Shown piece after piece: positions 1-5,697 of a stretch of 5,697 nucleotides of DNA. Source of the stretch: an uncultured Collinsella sp. (GTDB taxonomy: Bacteria; Actinomycetota; Coriobacteriia; Coriobacteriales; Coriobacteriaceae); the NCBI GenBank assembly GCA_900554595.1, contig USHZ01000127.1:1-5697 (forward strand), in the 5' to 3' direction. Every line of letters begins with the position of its first letter. The stretch's first letter is position 1. Below the pieces are notes generated by a model, which saw only the letters and a list, made by a program, of their open reading frames with translations, did no database searches and was not told where the DNA came from. Made by a program: the position numbers and the translations under genes.

Positions 1-1
1 C

Positions 2-568
2 CGGACGCTCGCGTACTTTAAGAACGTTGTGGATATCGCGGCGGAACTTGGAGCCGAGCAGGTCATGGTCTCGAGCGGCTGGGCATTTTTGAACGAGCCG
101 ATCGAGGACGCGTGGGGTCGCAGCGCCTCGATGCTGCGTGCGATTGCCGAGCATGCGGGAGAACGCGACGTGCGACTGGTGCTCGAGGCCCTACAGCCGG
201 TTGAGTCGATGATCGTGAACTCGGCGGCCGACACGAAGCGCATGATCGAGGCAGTTAATCAACCGGCACTTAAGGCGTGTCTGGATATGGGCGCCATGGC
301 GGTGGCGGGGGATACCATCGACGATTATTTCGATCTGCTTGGCGATGATGTCGCCCACGTGCATTTTGTCGATGTTGCGGCAGATGGCACGACGCATCTT
401 GCCTGGGGTGACGGCAACCGCGATATGCGCGCCGACCTGGATAGGCTGGTGGCGCGCGGCTATCGCGGAGTTGTTTCGGCCGAGACCTATGACGGGCGCT
501 ATTTTGCCGACCCCGCAGCTGCCGATGCGCAGGTAATGGCAGAGTATCGTCGTGCGATTGGCGCCTAG
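2..568 (+). CDS. Sugar phosphate isomerase/epimerase, xylose isomerase-like TIM barrel (5' truncated)
   Basis: This frame is open from the first complete codon at position 2 to the TAG at 566-568, so the N-terminus lies outside the window. A GTG at 29 is in frame, but nothing marks it as the true start. The 188 visible codons look like the C-terminal two thirds of an AP-endonuclease-2/xylose-isomerase-like barrel. Four candidate metal ligands sit on successive beta strands, as the family expects: Glu in LVLEAL (codon at 185), Asp in CLDMG (284), His in HVHFVD (356 or 362) and Glu in SAETY (482). The segment HLAWGDGNRDM corresponds to the family's H-x-x-x-G-(D/E)-G loop. Members act in the cytoplasm on ketoses, hydroxypyruvate, inosose or similar sugars, and the substrate cannot be named from this fragment. 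It has no evident link to histidine synthesis and is separated from it by a 169-base gap with a hairpin. Confidence 0.85.
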   Translation, partial: RTLAYFKNVVDIAAELGAEQVMVSSGWAFLNEPIEDAWGRSASMLRAIAEHAGERDVRLVLEALQPVESMIVNSAADTKRMIEAVNQPALKACLDMGAMAVAGDTIDDYFDLLGDDVAHVHFVDVAADGTTHLAWGDGNRDMRADLDRLVARGYRGVVSAETYDGRYFADPAAADAQVMAEYRRAIGA

Positions 569-653
569 GTGGGGTCGGGCTGCGGCAACCTACCCTATGT
601 TTCCAGATGAATACGGTGTGAGCGGCTGCGACGGATTTTCCCCGCAAGCACTC

Positions 654-667
654 TAGTATGCTAAAGT
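654..667 (+). promoter_or_regulatory. Weak candidate promoter -10 region for the his operon
   Basis: TAAAGT at 662-667 is preceded by TG at 659-660 with one base between, an extended -10 arrangement matching TATAAT at 4 of 6 positions. TAGTAT at 654-659 is an alternative, also 4 of 6. No convincing -35 box lies 16-18 bases upstream of either. If 662-667 is used, transcription would begin at about 672-676, inside the left arm of the inverted repeat at 671-702. The site is AT-rich in an otherwise GC-rich region and lies in the only large gap before hisZ-hisG, which is the main reason to list it. Confidence 0.2.
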
Positions 668-670
668 ACC

Positions 671-702
671 CAGAAGACCGGCGGAGCTATGCCGGTCTTC
701 TG
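671..702 (+). terminator. Perfect 12-bp stem-loop: probable terminator or leader hairpin
   Basis: Bases 671-682 are perfectly complementary to 691-702, with an 8-base loop at 683-690 (GGAGCTAT). The stem contains a run of five G/C pairs at its loop end. It is followed by TTCTATAT (703-710), a mixed T/A stretch and not a clean U tract, so intrinsic termination is plausible but not textbook. It lies 102 bases after the isomerase stop and 35 bases before the hisZ-hisG start. It could end the upstream transcript, attenuate his transcription, or form a 5' hairpin on the his mRNA. The inverted repeat itself is certain; its role is inferred. Confidence 0.5.
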
Positions 703-723
703 TTCTATATGAAACGCAGCATG

Positions 724-729
724 AGGAGG
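724..729 (+). promoter_or_regulatory. Ribosome binding site for hisZ-hisG
   Basis: AGGAGG lies 8 bases upstream of the ATG at 738, ideal spacing for a consensus Shine-Dalgarno. It fixes the start of the fused gene, and the peptide that follows begins directly with the expected HisZ/HisRS N-terminal motif. Confidence 0.85.
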
Positions 730-737
730 CTCACCAG

Positions 738-2453
738 ATGACGGCCACACCGTGGGGATTCCGGGACATATTGCCCGAGGAGGCTCAGGCGCGCGAGGAG
801 ATCGCGTGTACGGTGAAGGGCTGCTTCAGGGAGCATCATTACCTTCCGGTCGAGACGCCGCTACTCGAGGACAAGGGTTCGCTCGAGGAAGGCGGCCGCA
901 TTGCGGACACGCCGTTTAAGCTCTTTGATGACGACGGTCGCCTGCTGGTGGTCCGTCCCGACAACACGCTGCCGATCGTGCGCTTGGTTTCGACCCGCAT
1001 GCACGCGGCCGATCTGCCGCTGCGCCTTCGCTACGAGGCGCCGGTGGTTCGTGAGTGCCAGCGCAACGCTGGCGGTTCGCGCCAGTTTACGCAGCTGGGC
1101 TTTGAGCTTATCGGTGCGGGCGATACCGCGGGCGATGTCGAGATTGTCTCGCTCGTGGCCGAGGCGGTGCGCAAGCTGGCGCTGCCCGATGCGCGCATTA
1201 TCGCAGGTAGCGTGCGTCCGTTTAAGGAGCTGCTCGCGGCGTGCGAAGATCGCGAGCTGGCTGCCGAGGCATTGCGCTGCGTGCACGCCAACGACTTTGT
1301 GGGCCTCGATGCCCGCGTGGCGGCAAGCGCCGAGCCCGAGGCCGTCAAGGCGGCCATTAGCGAGCTGCCGCGCTTGCACGGCGGCGCCGAGGTACTCGAC
1401 CGCGTGGACGCGCTGCTGGATGCCGCCGGTATCGTCGCGCCGCTGACGCGCGAGCTGCGTGTCCTGGTCGAGGGCCTGGCACCCGAGGACGCCCAGGTGC
1501 TGTCGTTCGACTTCTCCATCATGAACTCGTTTGATTACTACACGGGTCTGGTCTTTAAGGTCTATGCCGGCGGCCTGCCCGATCCGGTGGGTTCGGGCGG
1601 ACGCTACGACTCCATCTTTACCGGTGCATTTGGCGACGGCATTGAGGTGCCGGCGGCGGGCTTCGCCTTTTCGCTCGAGCGTCTGGAGGCCGCACACACC
1701 TCGGCCGAGGACGCCGCTTCCGACGGCGATCATGCCGTGGGCCGTGGCGCCGAGGGCCCGCTGCGTATCGCCGTGCCCAAGGGCTCGCTCAAGGCCGATA
1801 CCCTCGACGTGCTCGAAGCTGCGGGCCTGGACGTCTCTGAGCTTCGCGACCCCGGCCGTCACCTGATCGTGCGCGGTCGCGACACGCGCGCCAGCGAGGG
1901 CGCGGTCGGCGATATCGAGTTTGTCATCGTGCGACCCAGCGACGCGCCCGCCTTTGTGGGCTGCGGCGGTGCCGACTGCGGCATCTGCGGTTGGGACTCG
2001 CTTATCGAGGCCGACCTCAACCTGCTGCAGCTGGTCGATCTGGGCTACGGCCTGTGCACGTTTATCGAGGCGGAGCCCGCATGGCGCGCCGGTCAGGCCG
2101 AACGCAACTATGCCCGTCGCGGCTCGCTTCGCGTGGCCACCAAGTATCCGCGCATCGCGAGCGCCTGGTATGCCGGGCGCGGCGTGAATGCCGATATCGT
2201 TTCACTGCACGGCAATATCGAGTTGGGCCCTATCGTCGGCATGACCGACCGCATCGTGGACATTACCGCCACGGGTGCCACGCTGCGCGACAACGACTTG
2301 GTCATCACCGGCCGCATTATGGACTGCACGGCCCGCTTCTTCGTCAACCCGGGTGCCGCGCGCCTGGATCCGCGCGTTCGCAACCTGGCCGATCGCCTGG
2401 TGGCTGCCGTGAAGGACAAGCATTTTGAGCCCGTCGCGGGTTCGGCACAATAG
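738..2453 (+). CDS. hisZG: Fused ATP phosphoribosyltransferase: HisZ regulatory domain + short-form HisG catalytic domain
   Basis: This 571-residue protein should catalyse the first committed step of histidine synthesis, joining ATP and PRPP to give phosphoribosyl-ATP (EC 2.4.2.17), in the cytoplasm. Residues 1-320 are HisZ, a paralogue of histidyl-tRNA synthetase. Visible motifs are WGFRDILPEE (6-15), VRPDNTLPIVRL (72-83), a motif-2-like segment (98-126, Arg105), FDYYTGLVF (265-273), GSGGRYD (285-291) and GFAFSLERL (308-316). The HisRS Arg before the DYY motif is replaced (MNSFDYY), and no anticodon-binding domain follows, so it is not a tRNA synthetase. Residues 321-340 form a polar, Ala/Gly/Asp-rich linker. 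Residues 341-571 are short-form HisG: IAVPKGSL (344-351), RVATKYPRIA (465-474) and the PRPP-binding loop DITATGATL (508-516). The C-terminal ACT-like domain of long HisG is absent, and short HisG normally needs HisZ, so the fusion is self-consistent. Oddities are Cys409/414/417 and the PRPP-loop variants Thr503 and Ala514. Joining of the two subunits is seen directly; activity is inferred. Confidence 0.95.
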   Translation: MTATPWGFRDILPEEAQAREEIACTVKGCFREHHYLPVETPLLEDKGSLEEGGRIADTPFKLFDDDGRLLVVRPDNTLPIVRLVSTRMHAADLPLRLRYEAPVVRECQRNAGGSRQFTQLGFELIGAGDTAGDVEIVSLVAEAVRKLALPDARIIAGSVRPFKELLAACEDRELAAEALRCVHANDFVGLDARVAASAEPEAVKAAISELPRLHGGAEVLDRVDALLDAAGIVAPLTRELRVLVEGLAPEDAQVLSFDFSIMNSFDYYTGLVFKVYAGGLPDPVGSGGRYDSIFTGAFGDGIEVPAAGFAFSLERLEAAHTSAEDAASDGDHAVGRGAEGPLRIAVPKGSLKADTLDVLEAAGLDVSELRDPGRHLIVRGRDTRASEGAVGDIEFVIVRPSDAPAFVGCGGADCGICGWDSLIEADLNLLQLVDLGYGLCTFIEAEPAWRAGQAERNYARRGSLRVATKYPRIASAWYAGRGVNADIVSLHGNIELGPIVGMTDRIVDITATGATLRDNDLVITGRIMDCTARFFVNPGAARLDPRVRNLADRLVAAVKDKHFEPVAGSAQ

Positions 2454-2558
2454 CGCGAGCGCGCACGGGCGCCCCCATATTCGGGTTGCGGACCGATTGG
2501 CGCCGCTGCCCGGCATCTCGTTTTTCAAACGCAACCTCAACCGATAGGGGATACCGAT
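2454..2558 (+). other. Spacer between hisZG and hisD
   Basis: These 105 bases separate hisZG from hisD, whereas the next two junctions are 1 and 0 bases. I found no convincing coding sequence, T-run terminator or sigma-70 promoter. Minor features are a GC-rich stretch with GGGCGCCC (2467-2474), GGCGCC (2499-2504) and a small inverted repeat CGTTT-TTC-AAACG (2519-2531). The hisD ribosome binding site AGGGG (2546-2550) lies 8 bases before its ATG. Confidence 0.5.
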
Positions 2559-3995
2559 ATGAAGACCATCAAGCTTGCTCCCGGCGAGCGCCTCGTTACC
2601 AATCAGCTCAACCGCAAGGGCGTGCTGCCGCAAAACATTGTCGACGCCGCCCGCGATATCGTGGCCAACGTGCGTGCCAACGGCGATGCCGCGGTGCGCG
2701 ATTACTGTCAGCGTTTTGACGGTGTTGAACTGCAGAGTTTCCGCCTGCCGCAGGAGCAGATCGATGCCGCGCTCGAAGGTCTCGATCCCGCTTTTGTCGC
2801 GGCGCTCGAAAAGGCTGCACGCCAGATCCGCGAGTTCCACCAGCGCGAGGTCGAGCAGAGCTGGTTTACCACGCGTGCGGACGGCACGATGCTCGGCGTT
2901 AAGGTGACCCCGCTCGCGGCGGCCGGCATCTACGTGCCGGGCGGTCGCGCGCAGTATCCCTCCACGGTGCTCATGAATGCCATTCCCGCCAAGGTCGCCG
3001 GCGTCAAGCGCGTGGTCATGGTGACCCCGCCGCAAAAAGACGGCCTGATCAGCCCCTACACGCTTGCCGCGGCAAAGCTCGGCGGCGTGGACGAAATCTA
3101 TATGGTGGGCGGCGCCCAGGCCGTGGCCGCGCTGGCGTACGGTACCGAGACCATTCCGCGCGTCGATAAAATCACCGGCCCGGGCAACGCCTTTGTCGCC
3201 GCGGCCAAGCAGATTGTCTCGGGCGATGTGGGAATCGACATGGTCGCTGGCCCGTCCGAGGTCTGCGTGCTGGCCGATGCCACGGCCAAGCCCATGGTGG
3301 TCGCGGCCGACCTGATGGCCCAGGCCGAGCACGATCCGCTGGCAGCCTGCTATCTGGTGACCTGCGACGAGCAGTTTGCGCGCGAGGTCGAGGCCGGCAT
3401 CGATATTCTGGTGGCGCAGTCCCCACGTGCCGAGATCACGCGCGCCTCGCTCGATAACGAGGGCACCATCGTAGTGGCCGCCGATATGGCTGCTGCCGTC
3501 GAGGCGGTGAACACCGTGGCGCCCGAGCACCTGGAGCTGCACTGCAAGGATGCGATGGGCCTGCTTGGCGGTATTCGCAACGCCGGCGCCATCTTTGTGG
3601 GCGCTTGGAGCTCCGAGCCGCTCGGCGATTACGTTGCCGGTCCCAACCACACGCTGCCGACCGGCGGTACGGCCATGTTCTCCAACCCGCTTTCGGTCGA
3701 AGAGTTCGTCAAGCGCTCGAGCGTCATTTGCTATACGCCCGAGGGCCTGCTCTCGGACGCTCCCGCGACGCAGCGCCTGGCCGAGGCCGAGGGCCTGTGG
3801 GCGCACGCGCTATCCGCCGCTCTGCGTCGTCGCGTGCTGGAGCAAGGCGAGGATTCCGTGAGTGCCGAGTCGCTCGCCGCGGCCGACCTGACCAAGGTCG
3901 CCTGGCCGGGAGATGCGACCGCGACGGTCGCCGAGGGCGTGGACCTGGCCGCTGCAGGCGCAGATGGCGCTGGCGCGACCGGCGGGGAGGCCTAA
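2559..3995 (+). CDS. hisD: Histidinol dehydrogenase with an Ala/Gly-rich C-terminal tail
   Basis: This enzyme carries out the last two steps of histidine synthesis, the NAD-dependent oxidation of L-histidinol through histidinal to L-histidine (EC 1.1.1.23). It is a cytoplasmic zinc enzyme, normally a homodimer. The 478-residue product has all key residues at the expected relative spacing: zinc ligands Gln255 and His258 (MAQAEHDP), catalytic Glu323-His324 (APEHLEL), zinc ligand Asp357 (GDYVAGP), His364 (PNHTLPTGG) and zinc ligand His416 (EGLWAHA). The NAD-binding part includes YVPGGRAQYPSTVLMN (125-140), GGAQAVAALAYGT (184-196) and KITGPGN (204-210). The ATG at 2559 has AGGGG 8 bases upstream. 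Family members are about 430 residues; this one continues for roughly 50 more, ending in a low-complexity Ala/Gly/Asp tail (about 454-478) of unknown role. It ends 1 base before hisC. Identity is firm. Confidence 0.98.
   Translation: MKTIKLAPGERLVTNQLNRKGVLPQNIVDAARDIVANVRANGDAAVRDYCQRFDGVELQSFRLPQEQIDAALEGLDPAFVAALEKAARQIREFHQREVEQSWFTTRADGTMLGVKVTPLAAAGIYVPGGRAQYPSTVLMNAIPAKVAGVKRVVMVTPPQKDGLISPYTLAAAKLGGVDEIYMVGGAQAVAALAYGTETIPRVDKITGPGNAFVAAAKQIVSGDVGIDMVAGPSEVCVLADATAKPMVVAADLMAQAEHDPLAACYLVTCDEQFAREVEAGIDILVAQSPRAEITRASLDNEGTIVVAADMAAAVEAVNTVAPEHLELHCKDAMGLLGGIRNAGAIFVGAWSSEPLGDYVAGPNHTLPTGGTAMFSNPLSVEEFVKRSSVICYTPEGLLSDAPATQRLAEAEGLWAHALSAALRRRVLEQGEDSVSAESLAAADLTKVAWPGDATATVAEGVDLAAAGADGAGATGGEA
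3984..3990 (+). promoter_or_regulatory. Ribosome binding site for hisC, inside the hisD 3' end
   Basis: GGGGAGG lies 6 bases before the ATG at 3997 and overlaps the last codons of hisD. It selects 3997 over the in-frame ATG at 3913. Starting at 3913 would add 28 residues of Arg/Pro-rich sequence with no resemblance to the HisC N-terminus and would overlap hisD by 83 bases. The layout implies translational coupling between hisD and hisC. Confidence 0.8.
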
Positions 3996-3996
3996 T

Positions 3997-5112
3997 ATGG
4001 CCGAACTCACGCCCCGCATGAAGGAGCTCGTCCAGCCCTACCTGGCCGGTATTGAGCCCTACAATCCCAACTTTACGCCCACGCGCATCAACCTTTCGGC
4101 CAACGAGAACACCTATCCCGTGCCGGCCGGCGTGCGCGAGGCGGTCGACGCCGCCCTGGCTGTCACGCCGCTCAACCGCTACCCCGATCCCATGTCGAAC
4201 GACTTGCGCGACGAGCTGGCTACCTGGCATGGTGTGACGCGCGAGAATATTTGCGTGGGCAACGGCGGCGACGAGCTGCTCTATAACTACCTGCTGGCGT
4301 TTGGCGGCGCGAGGCGGACCCTGCTCAACTGCCCGCCGTGCTTTAGCGAGTATGCATTCTTTGCGTCTCTGTGCCAGACCGAGGTGCGCGACGTGTGGCG
4401 CGACCCGGCGACCTTTAGGCTCGACCAAGCTGCTGTGCTCGCGGCGGCGCCGGAGTGCAGCCTCGCCATTGTGACCTCGCCCAACAATCCCACGGGTGAC
4501 GTGGCGCCGCTCGACTTTGTCGCGGCCCTGTGCGATGCGTGCCCCGGCATGGTCATGGTCGACGAGGCCTACGTTGAGTTTGCCGACGATTCGTTTGGCG
4601 CGGCCACCACGGCGCAAGGGCTTATCGCCGAGCATCCAAACCTGGTGATTCTGCATACGCTGTCCAAGGCGTTTGGCGCCGCCGGCACGCGTCTGGGCTA
4701 CGTGATCGCGGCGCCCGAGGTCATCGATGTGTTCGCCGCGATTCGCCAGATCTACTCGGTTAACGTGCTGAGCCAAGCCGCCGCGCTTGCCTGCGTGCGT
4801 GCCCGCGATGCGTACGCGCCCGTGGTGGCACAGGTTGCTTCCGAGCGCGAACGCGAGCTGTGCGCCCTGCGCGCGATGGCTGCCGAGGGCCTGCCCGTGG
4901 AGGCATGGCCGAGTGCGGCGAATTTTGTGCTCGTGCGTACGCCGCATGCCACGCGCGTGCGCGAGCGTCTGCGCGACGAGTATTCGATTTTGGTGCGCGA
5001 CTTTAGCTACGCGCCGGGGCTCGCGGACTGTCTGCGCATTACCGTGGGCACGCCGCAGGAAAACGATGAGGTGCTGGCTGCGTTTGCCGCGCTGGTGAAG
5101 GAGGAGATGTAG
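3997..5112 (+). CDS. hisC: Histidinol-phosphate aminotransferase
   Basis: This PLP enzyme transfers an amino group from glutamate to imidazole acetol phosphate, giving L-histidinol phosphate (EC 2.6.1.9), in the cytoplasm. The 371-residue product is normal length for the fold-type I aminotransferase family. Visible motifs are INLSANENTYPVP (31-43), LNRYPDP (59-65), VGNGGDELL (87-95, PLP phosphate region), SPNNPTG (161-167), VDEAYVEF (188-195, Asp189 facing the PLP pyridine nitrogen) and the PLP-lysine motif TLSKAFGAAGTRLGY (221-235, Lys224 the Schiff-base lysine). Arg347 in LRITVGT is the expected substrate-carboxylate or phosphate-binding arginine near the C-terminus. The start at 3997 has a strong ribosome binding site. 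The gene begins 1 base after the hisD stop and its TAG directly abuts the hisB ATG. Some HisC homologues also use aromatic amino acids, but the his operon context favours the histidine role. Confidence 0.97.
   Translation: MAELTPRMKELVQPYLAGIEPYNPNFTPTRINLSANENTYPVPAGVREAVDAALAVTPLNRYPDPMSNDLRDELATWHGVTRENICVGNGGDELLYNYLLAFGGARRTLLNCPPCFSEYAFFASLCQTEVRDVWRDPATFRLDQAAVLAAAPECSLAIVTSPNNPTGDVAPLDFVAALCDACPGMVMVDEAYVEFADDSFGAATTAQGLIAEHPNLVILHTLSKAFGAAGTRLGYVIAAPEVIDVFAAIRQIYSVNVLSQAAALACVRARDAYAPVVAQVASERERELCALRAMAAEGLPVEAWPSAANFVLVRTPHATRVRERLRDEYSILVRDFSYAPGLADCLRITVGTPQENDEVLAAFAALVKEEM
5099..5104 (+). promoter_or_regulatory. Ribosome binding site for hisB, within the hisC 3' end
   Basis: AGGAGG within the final hisC codons (the Lys-Glu-Glu-Met end) lies 8 bases before the hisB ATG at 5113. 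The hisC stop TAG (5110-5112) is immediately followed by that ATG, so ribosomes finishing hisC can restart on hisB. Confidence 0.85.
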
Positions 5113-5697
5113 ATGGGCCGTTATGCCGAGGTGACCCGCAAGACGGGCGAGACCGACATCGTCGTAAAGCTTGACCTGGATGGAAGCGGCGTGTGCGATA
5201 TCTCGACCGGCGTGCCGTTTTTCGACCACATGCTCAACGCCTTTGGTCGCCATGGCCTGTTCGATTTGACGGTACATGCGGTGGGCGACGTTGATGTCGA
5301 CGCGCATCACACCGTCGAGGACACGGGCATCGTGCTGGGCGAGGCGTTTTGCCAGGCGCTGGGCGACAAGGCGGGTATTACGCGTTTTGCCGACGCGGCG
5401 ATCGCCATGGACGAGACGCTCGTGATGGCCGCCGTGGACATTTCGGGTCGCGGCCAGGCCTATTGCGAGTTGCCCGTGCCGACCGAGCGCGTGGGTAGCT
5501 TCGATACTGAGCTAGCCGTCGAGTTCTTCTATGCCTTCGCGCGTGACGCCAAGCTCACGCTACACGTGCGCGAGCTGGCGGGCGGCAATTCGCACCACAT
5601 TATCGAAGCCGCCTTTAAGGCTGTGGGCCGCACGATGCGCTGCGCCTGCGAGCTCGATCCCCGCGTGCAGGGCATCCCCAGCACCAAGGGCTCACTG
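5113..5697 (+). CDS. hisB: Imidazoleglycerol-phosphate dehydratase (stop codon just beyond the window)
   Basis: This enzyme dehydrates imidazole glycerol phosphate to imidazole acetol phosphate (EC 4.2.1.19), the substrate of HisC, using bound manganese in the cytoplasm. The frame is open to the window end with 195 codons and no stop. Family signatures are clear: RKTGETDIVVKLDLDG (9-24), VPFFDHMLNAFGRHGLFD (34-51), DAHHTVEDTG (63-72), AMDETL (98-103), GNSHHIIEAAFKA (158-170) and the terminal IPSTKGSL (188-195). The two His-His motifs (65-66 and 161-162) supply metal ligands. Single-domain dehydratases are usually about 195-200 residues and end close to an STKG-x-L motif, so the window probably stops at or within a few codons of the natural end. 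There is no N-terminal histidinol-phosphatase domain, unlike the bifunctional enterobacterial HisB, so that step must be encoded elsewhere. Confidence 0.97.
   Translation, partial: MGRYAEVTRKTGETDIVVKLDLDGSGVCDISTGVPFFDHMLNAFGRHGLFDLTVHAVGDVDVDAHHTVEDTGIVLGEAFCQALGDKAGITRFADAAIAMDETLVMAAVDISGRGQAYCELPVPTERVGSFDTELAVEFFYAFARDAKLTLHVRELAGGNSHHIIEAAFKAVGRTMRCACELDPRVQGIPSTKGSL

Noticed and set aside
597..656. Small open frame of 19 codons that might be an attenuator leader peptide
   Set aside because: It contains no histidine codons, has no ribosome binding site, and ends before the hairpin without alternative pairing arms that I could see.
569..737. T-box or other known riboswitch ahead of the his operon
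   Set aside because: No T-box consensus was found. The gap is too short for a full T-box leader, and the only structure seen is the single hairpin.
709..741. Ten-codon upstream frame overlapping the hisZG start by ATGA
   Set aside because: The overlap resembles translational coupling, but there is no ribosome binding site before 709 and no His codons. The strong AGGAGG serves the ATG at 738 directly.
738..1697. Histidyl-tRNA synthetase (HisS) as the identity of the N-terminal half
   Set aside because: The anticodon-binding domain is missing, the Arg before the DYY motif is replaced, and it is fused to HisG in a his operon. All of these point to HisZ.
861..1862. Open frame on the - strand (333 codons) opposite hisZG
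   Set aside because: Antisense to the certain HisZ region with no motifs; GC-bias artefact.
2202..3806. Long open frame on the - strand (534 codons) opposite hisZG and hisD
   Set aside because: It lies wholly antisense to genes with intact catalytic motifs. Its translation is rich in Arg, His, Gly and Ala with no recognisable domain, a usual by-product of third-position G/C bias.
3913..3996. Upstream in-frame start for hisC
   Set aside because: It would add 28 Arg/Pro-rich residues unlike HisC and overlap hisD deeply, while ATG 3997 has a strong ribosome binding site 6 bases away.
3724..5310. Long open frame on the - strand (528 codons) opposite hisD, hisC and hisB
   Set aside because: Same reasoning: it mirrors three certain genes, has no family motifs, and its composition is typical of an antisense shadow frame.

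Overview
The window holds the front of a histidine biosynthesis operon on the + strand, preceded by the 3' end of an unrelated sugar isomerase-type gene. The DNA is GC-rich, with strong G/C preference at third codon positions and good AGGAGG-type ribosome binding sites. This suggests a high-GC Gram-positive bacterium. My best guess is a Coriobacteriia member such as a Collinsella-like gut actinobacterium. That is inferred from composition and gene style, and no marker gene in the window proves it.

Layout: (1) 2-568, the C-terminal part of a xylose-isomerase-like TIM-barrel protein, truncated at the left edge. (2) 569-737, a 169-base gap with a perfect 12-bp inverted repeat at 671-702 and only a weak promoter candidate. 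No T-box motif and no His-codon leader peptide were found. (3) 738-2453, a single reading frame joining HisZ (the HisRS-like regulatory subunit of ATP phosphoribosyltransferase) to short-form HisG (the catalytic subunit). (4) 2454-2558, a 105-base spacer. (5) 2559-3995, hisD with an Ala/Gly-rich C-terminal tail. (6) 3997-5112, hisC. (7) 5113-5697, hisB, running off the right edge at what looks like its last sense codon.

The genes work together. HisZ-HisG makes phosphoribosyl-ATP from ATP and PRPP, the committed step. HisB dehydrates imidazoleglycerol phosphate, HisC transaminates imidazole acetol phosphate, and HisD oxidises histidinol to histidine. The remaining steps (HisI/E, HisA, HisH/F and histidinol-phosphatase) are not in the window; some probably follow hisB. 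hisD-hisC-hisB are packed with gaps of 1 and 0 bases, which implies translational coupling.

The most notable item is the in-frame HisZ-HisG fusion. These are normally two separate proteins that assemble into a hetero-octamer. The HisG half also carries an unusual cysteine cluster. Otherwise this is ordinary core metabolism, and I see no mobile element, CRISPR array, RNA gene or new defence-type system.
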